Source of the DNA: Flavobacteriales bacterium
Lineage (GTDB): Bacteria; Bacteroidota; Bacteroidia; NS11-12g; UBA955
DNA length: 9,841 bases
Assembly: GCA_947464515.1 (NCBI GenBank)
Contig: CANHXF010000043.1
Location: 1 to 9,841 of the forward strand
Direction: 5' to 3'
Shown: in pieces, positions 6,221 through 9,841 of the stretch
How the letters are laid out: every line of letters begins with the position of its first letter
Position numbering within the stretch: position 1 is the first letter of the stretch
The notes under the pieces: model-generated
The model's input: only the letters and a program-made list of their open reading frames with translations
The model's database searches: none
Told to the model about the DNA's origin: nothing
Made by a program: the position numbers and the translations under genes

Positions 6221-8509
6221 ATGAAAAAGTTACTGCTATCCCTAGCATTATTAGCCTCTTCCCTCCTCTATGGTCAGGGATGGGTTCATAATGGCGCCCA
6301 TGTGGTAGCCAACTCGGGAAGTTTTATTGTTATATCAGGTACCAAAGGAAACTACAAAGCCCAAGGCACATCTAGGTTGATTTTCAACGGCGATGTCAAT
6401 CTGTTCTACACCGGCAACTGGATCAACAACTCCGCAGGTGCCATCTTCATGAACAACAATGGCCGAGTTACTCTAAACGGAGCCGCACAATTATTCATGG
6501 GAACCGCAGTTACTGCATTTCCAGCCCTCGACCTACTTTGTAGCGCGAATCCAACCATGCAAGTGAACATACTTGTGGGGGGAGGTCATTCAGGCGGCGG
6601 AATTGGGAAACTTAACCTATTTTCAAAACAACTGCAACTAAACGGCAGAACCTTAATCATCAACAATAGATCCGAAACAGCCATCACCAAAACTACTGGT
6701 GGTATTGTCTCCGAGTCGTTCCCCTCATTTGGTTACGGATATGTCCAATGGAATATTCGCGATGCCGGTGCAGGGCCTCTATACACTGTGCCATTTCAAA
6801 CAGCAACCGGTGCTAACATTCCTTTTGATTATAACGTCAAAAATGTAGGCCTTCAAACCAAAGACAGCGCATACGTTACGATTGCAACCTATCCAACACC
6901 AACAGCCTCTCTGCCCAATAACCGTCCAATGCCAACAGGCGTAAACAATGTCAAAAATGAATTCGGGACGGAAAACGCACGCAGAATGTTGGATCGCTTT
7001 TGGATTATCAATGATGGTGGTTATAGTACAAAACCTGAAATCAGTCTCGGATTCTCTTATCTCGACCCTGAGCATAATACCGGAACCAACACCATCCAAG
7101 AAGCCAACATGGGTGCTATTAATTGGGTTGCCGCATCAAACAAATGGAGTTATCCAGTTCAGTCGAGAGTTATTGCATCAAAAAATACCCTCCTCATTCA
7201 CACGGGTCAAAAATTCTCAGGGACCTGGACATTGAGCGACACAACTCCCTGCCCTATCGCAAATTTCGCATCCTATGGCATTTGTGAAAAAGATTCTGTA
7301 CTTTTTACAGATAAGTCAACCGTAGTTGATGACACCCTCGTTCAATGGAGATGGGATTATGGCAATGGCAACAAAGGAAGTGGTGATTCAACGGTTGGAC
7401 ATTATTCCCCCGCTGGAAATTATAAAGTTCGATTGATTGTCCGCGCTGCAAATGGCTGTGAGGACACTACGTTTAAAAATGTCAGCATTCTAGGCGCACC
7501 GCAAGCCAACTACGTTGTGGAAGATACCTGCGAAAACGAAATCGTAAAATTCACATCACTTACCGCTCCCGGCAGTGGATTCCTTGCCAAAGAATATTGG
7601 TGGTTTGGTGATGGTACAACAACAGCGGGCAAGAGTCCGACACACTATTATGGATCGGCAGGTTATCCTAACGTGACATACATCGTATACAACAGCAACC
7701 TCTGTAAAGACACAATAATTCGCACACTTTTCATTGCGAACAAACCATACGCATACTTCATGGTTAAACCCGATTGTGAAGATTTGATGTTCCCTTTCGC
7801 AAACGCATCAACCGCTGGTATTGGAACCATTAGCACCTATAAGTGGGATTTCGGCAACGGCAGAAAATCAAGCCAGAGAAACGAAAATATCCTTTACCCT
7901 GATTCCGGAACTTACAAAGTCAACTTGATTGTAACCAATAGTTATGGCTGTCATGATACAAATGCTCAGAACTTGAGAGTTTATCCTCGGGCCATTGCAG
8001 ACTTCAAATACGACCCTTACATCCCATTAATGACGCAAAATGTGGCATTTACAAACAATTCTAAAATAGACACGAAATGGTCTTGGGATTTTGGCGATGG
8101 CTATTTTGATTTGGTGAGAGACCCACAGCACATATATAAAATGTATGGCACCTACAACATCACGCTGATTGCCGACAATCAATATGGCTGTGCTGACACG
8201 ATGACCAAGAGCATCAAAGTGAAATCGATTCCATTGTATTGGTTCCCAACGGCATTTACACCCAAAAATTCGGATGGAACGAACGACTACTTCGGATTGT
8301 ACTCTCCCCTCACGGTTAGCAATTACAAACTCATCATTTACAACCGATACGGACAACAAATATTTGAAGCCAAAGACCAATCTACATTGTGGGATGGTTT
8401 TGTAAACGGAGAACTTTGTCAGAGCGGCGTTTATATTTACGATGCCACCTTCAAAAACCCAGAAAACGAACTTCAACACTTTTCTGGTAGTGTCACACTG
8501 CTGAGATAA
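6221..8509 (+). CDS. Secreted PKD-repeat protein with T9SS type B sorting domain
   Basis: This 762-residue protein is probably carried to or beyond the cell surface by the type IX secretion system. A signal peptide covers about residues 1-19 (MKKLLLSLALLASSLLYGQ). Residues 20-340 form a beta-rich N-terminal region with short Gly/Asn repeats, and YVQWNIRDAG..YTVPFQT and MLDRFWIINDGGYSTKP motifs seen in other Bacteroidota surface proteins. Four PKD domains follow at about 347-424, 428-506, 510-588 and 591-668, each with a W(D/F)(F/Y)G(D/N)G turn; the last has the classic SWDFGDG...DPQHIY. The end, from about residue 674 (WFPTAFTPKNSDGTNDYF...YKLIIYNRYGQQIFE...LWDGFVNGELCQSGVYIY), is the gliding-motility-associated CHU_C domain, the type B T9SS signal. 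No catalytic domain is visible, so a structural or adhesive role is inferred. It starts 19 bases after the fibre gene, with no terminator between, so the two are probably co-transcribed. Confidence 0.92.
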   Translation: MKKLLLSLALLASSLLYGQGWVHNGAHVVANSGSFIVISGTKGNYKAQGTSRLIFNGDVNLFYTGNWINNSAGAIFMNNNGRVTLNGAAQLFMGTAVTAFPALDLLCSANPTMQVNILVGGGHSGGGIGKLNLFSKQLQLNGRTLIINNRSETAITKTTGGIVSESFPSFGYGYVQWNIRDAGAGPLYTVPFQTATGANIPFDYNVKNVGLQTKDSAYVTIATYPTPTASLPNNRPMPTGVNNVKNEFGTENARRMLDRFWIINDGGYSTKPEISLGFSYLDPEHNTGTNTIQEANMGAINWVAASNKWSYPVQSRVIASKNTLLIHTGQKFSGTWTLSDTTPCPIANFASYGICEKDSVLFTDKSTVVDDTLVQWRWDYGNGNKGSGDSTVGHYSPAGNYKVRLIVRAANGCEDTTFKNVSILGAPQANYVVEDTCENEIVKFTSLTAPGSGFLAKEYWWFGDGTTTAGKSPTHYYGSAGYPNVTYIVYNSNLCKDTIIRTLFIANKPYAYFMVKPDCEDLMFPFANASTAGIGTISTYKWDFGNGRKSSQRNENILYPDSGTYKVNLIVTNSYGCHDTNAQNLRVYPRAIADFKYDPYIPLMTQNVAFTNNSKIDTKWSWDFGDGYFDLVRDPQHIYKMYGTYNITLIADNQYGCADTMTKSIKVKSIPLYWFPTAFTPKNSDGTNDYFGLYSPLTVSNYKLIIYNRYGQQIFEAKDQSTLWDGFVNGELCQSGVYIYDATFKNPENELQHFSGSVTLLR

Positions 8510-8521
8510 ACTTCTATTATC

Positions 8522-8552
8522 GTGCGAATGTGAAAGTTTACCCCGACTTTTG
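8522..8552 (+). promoter_or_regulatory. Weak putative promoter of the S1-protein gene
   Basis: GACTTTTG (8545-8552) differs from TAnnTTTG at one position. Twenty bases upstream is GTG (8522-8524), one mismatch from TTG. Transcription would begin just before the ATG at 8562. The reading frame also extends to a TTG at 8550 that lies inside this box, which favours the ATG as start. Confidence 0.3.
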
Positions 8553-8561
8553 CAAAACGAT

Positions 8562-9392
8562 ATGATTCAGACTGGCCTATTCCTTGATTTAACCTTTCAT
8601 CACGATACCCCACAAGGTTGGTATTTGGTTGATGAAATGGGAGTAGAAGTATTACTACCCAATAAATTTTGTCCGTCAGAAGCCATTGAAGGGGATGTCA
8701 TTAATGTTTTCATTTTCAGAGATTCCGAAGACCGCCTAACGGCAACCACAGTTGTTCCGATGATTGAAATCGGACAGTTTGCCTGCTTAGAAGTGGTTTC
8801 GGCAACAGGCATTGGGGCATTCTTGGATTGGGGCTTGGAGAAAGACCTTTTCGTACCTTTCAAAGAACAACATCGCAAATTGGTGGAGGGAGAGCATACG
8901 GTGGCTTATTTGTATCGCGACGAAGTCACTGACCGATTGCTAGCCAGTACTAAAATTTCCAAATGGTTGGATAAGACAGATGTCAGCCTGCTTTATAACA
9001 CGGCCGTTGATTTATTGTGTTTTGAAGAAACGGAAATTGGATTTCGCGTCATAATCAACCAAAAGCATCAGGGGATTATTTACAAAAACGAAGTCTTTCA
9101 AAGAATTGAAATGGGCGACCAATTAAAAGGCTATGTTCGATTGGTGAGAGAGAATGGACATGTGGATGTATCGCTCACGCCGATGGGACACAAGAAAGTT
9201 AGTACATTGTCTGATACTGTCTTGGAGGCAATCACTGCCGCGGGGGGATTTTTAGCTCTGCACGACAAATCCGATGCGAATCTCATTCAATCAAAATTGG
9301 GAATGAGTAAAAAGGCTTTTAAGCAAACCGTTGGCGTTTTGTACAAAGCAAAGCAAATCACCATCGAAGAGACTGGAATTCGCAAGGTTTGA
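8562..9392 (+). CDS. CvfB/YitL-family S1 RNA-binding protein
   Basis: This 276-residue cytosolic protein matches the CvfB (conserved virulence factor B, YitL-like) family, whose members bind RNA through S1 folds and affect gene expression. The molecular target in Bacteroidota is not known to me. Visible in order: a first S1-like domain (about 1-65, starting GLFLDLTFHHDTPQGWYLVDEMGVEVLLP in the family position), a second (about 70-132, with ATGIGAFLDWGLEKDLFVPF, the typical S1 core), a third (about 145-208, with IGFRVIINQKHQGIIYKNEVF and GDQLKGYVRLVRENGHVDVSL), and a C-terminal winged-helix region (about 215-276, with AITAAGGFLALHDKSDANLI and LGMSKKAFKQTVGVLYK). The length fits the family's usual 280 or so, so it is complete. 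ATG 8562 is chosen over the in-frame TTG at 8550, which overlaps a probable promoter box. It stands alone, 52 bases after the PKD gene's stop. Confidence 0.9.
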   Translation: MIQTGLFLDLTFHHDTPQGWYLVDEMGVEVLLPNKFCPSEAIEGDVINVFIFRDSEDRLTATTVVPMIEIGQFACLEVVSATGIGAFLDWGLEKDLFVPFKEQHRKLVEGEHTVAYLYRDEVTDRLLASTKISKWLDKTDVSLLYNTAVDLLCFEETEIGFRVIINQKHQGIIYKNEVFQRIEMGDQLKGYVRLVRENGHVDVSLTPMGHKKVSTLSDTVLEAITAAGGFLALHDKSDANLIQSKLGMSKKAFKQTVGVLYKAKQITIEETGIRKV

Positions 9393-9466
9393 GGATTCTT
9401 ACCAATATTAATTATCAGTAAACCTAATTTTACCTACCCATAACCCCATATACCAGAAGATTTGGG

Positions 9467-9474
9467 TAAATTTG
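9467..9474 (+). promoter_or_regulatory. Putative -7 box for the right-edge lipoprotein gene
   Basis: TAAATTTG is a perfect TAnnTTTG match. No convincing TTG lies about 20 bases upstream, so this is a -7 element only. Transcription would begin near 9480, giving a leader of about 35 bases that contains the palindrome at 9478-9501. Confidence 0.4.
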
Positions 9475-9477
9475 TAG

Positions 9478-9501
9478 TAATTCTGTTAGCTAATAGAATT
9501 A
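9478..9501. promoter_or_regulatory. AT-rich palindrome in the leader, possible operator
   Basis: The arms TAATTCT (9478-9484) and AGAATTA (9495-9501) are exact inverted repeats. Inside them TTA (9486-9488) pairs with TAA (9491-9493) around a central GC. The only break in symmetry is G9485 against T9494. The site directly follows the -7 box and ends 14 bases before the ATG, where a repressor site or leader hairpin could act. It has no T-tract or GC stem, so it is not a terminator. Confidence 0.4.
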
Positions 9502-9515
9502 TACAATTCAAACAA

Positions 9516-9841
9516 ATGAAACATCAAACTTTAAAACTGCTATCGGCAGCAATTGTCTCCATTTCATTAGGATTCGCTGCTTGTAAAAAAGCTGACCTCG
9601 ATCTTAACAAATATCAAGATGTAAAATTGCAGCCTGGCATTGTTACCCCATTGGCTAGCGTGAGCATCACGGCTGGTAAAATCCTCAAACAAGACAGTAT
9701 TGTAGTTCACGATCCAGATGGTTTGATTCGTTTTGTAGTTAGAAAAGATTCAATTGTTACGATTGGCGCTGACTCAATTCTTAAGAACATCTCTTTGCCA
9801 AAATCAAATGTCAATTTCACCCTCGGAGAAATCGATGTTCC
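9516..9841 (+). CDS. Lipoprotein, 3' end beyond window
   Basis: The first 108 codons of an exported lipoprotein run off the right edge. The N-terminus MKHQTLKLL is followed by a hydrophobic stretch (about 7-20) and the lipobox GFAAC with lipidated Cys23, then KKADLDLNKYQ. The mature start has LQPGIVTPLASVSITAGKIL (39-58), then DPDGLIRFVVRKDSIVTI (66-83). That order, P-L-A-x-x-x-(I/L)-T followed by DxDGLIRxV, recurs in uncharacterised Bacteroidota lipoproteins. I know no function for them, and none is claimed. The frame is open to the last base, with two bases of the next codon in the window. It is preceded by a perfect TAnnTTTG box and a palindromic leader, so it is probably transcribed on its own, separately from the S1-protein gene 123 bases upstream. 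Confidence 0.85.
   Translation, partial: MKHQTLKLLSAAIVSISLGFAACKKADLDLNKYQDVKLQPGIVTPLASVSITAGKILKQDSIVVHDPDGLIRFVVRKDSIVTIGADSILKNISLPKSNVNFTLGEIDV

Overview
The window looks like a chromosomal stretch of a Bacteroidota bacterium. The signs are: a type IX secretion (T9SS) type B / gliding-motility-associated C-terminal domain on the 762-residue protein; a Bacteroidota-style N-terminal module on the 1120-residue protein; two lipoproteins with short charged or Pro-rich tails after the lipobox Cys; several promoter-like TTG-N20-TAnnTTTG patterns; and no Shine-Dalgarno-like sequence ahead of most starts. I cannot name the genus from the sequence.

Layout. (1) 1-1083, minus strand: guaB (IMP dehydrogenase), open at the left edge of the window, so its last quarter or so is missing. 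(2) 1345-1824, minus strand: a small lipocalin-like lipoprotein, with a strong symmetric terminator (1292-1321) between it and guaB. (3) 1951-2766, plus strand: a SAM-dependent methyltransferase with an N-terminal CxxC...CxxC zinc-binding module. The codons of that module form a dense nest of perfect palindromes (2031-2131). (4) 2839-6201 and 6221-8509, plus strand: a two-gene unit. The first gene encodes an exported fibre-like protein with 43 YadA/tail-fibre-type repeats of about 17 residues and a C-terminal S74 intramolecular chaperone domain. The second encodes a secreted protein with four PKD domains and a T9SS type B sorting domain. (5) 8562-9392, plus strand: a CvfB/YitL-type S1 RNA-binding protein. 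(6) 9516 to the right edge, plus strand: the start of another lipoprotein.

How the parts fit. guaB, the methyltransferase and the S1 protein look like independent housekeeping or general-purpose genes. The two large genes are the one clear functional unit: both products carry signal peptides, both look like extracellular structural or adhesive proteins, only 19 bases separate them, and only the second carries a visible T9SS sorting domain. A joint surface assembly is an inference.

Most notable: the nested palindromes inside the methyltransferase gene, the fibre/T9SS gene pair with an apparently intact self-cleavage dyad, and a recurring 20-base promoter spacer that puts several start codons almost at the predicted transcription start. 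No intergenic stretch exceeds 300 bases. The largest (1084-1344) holds the guaB promoter and the terminator and nothing else that I can support. I see no tRNA, rRNA, CRISPR array or insertion sequence.
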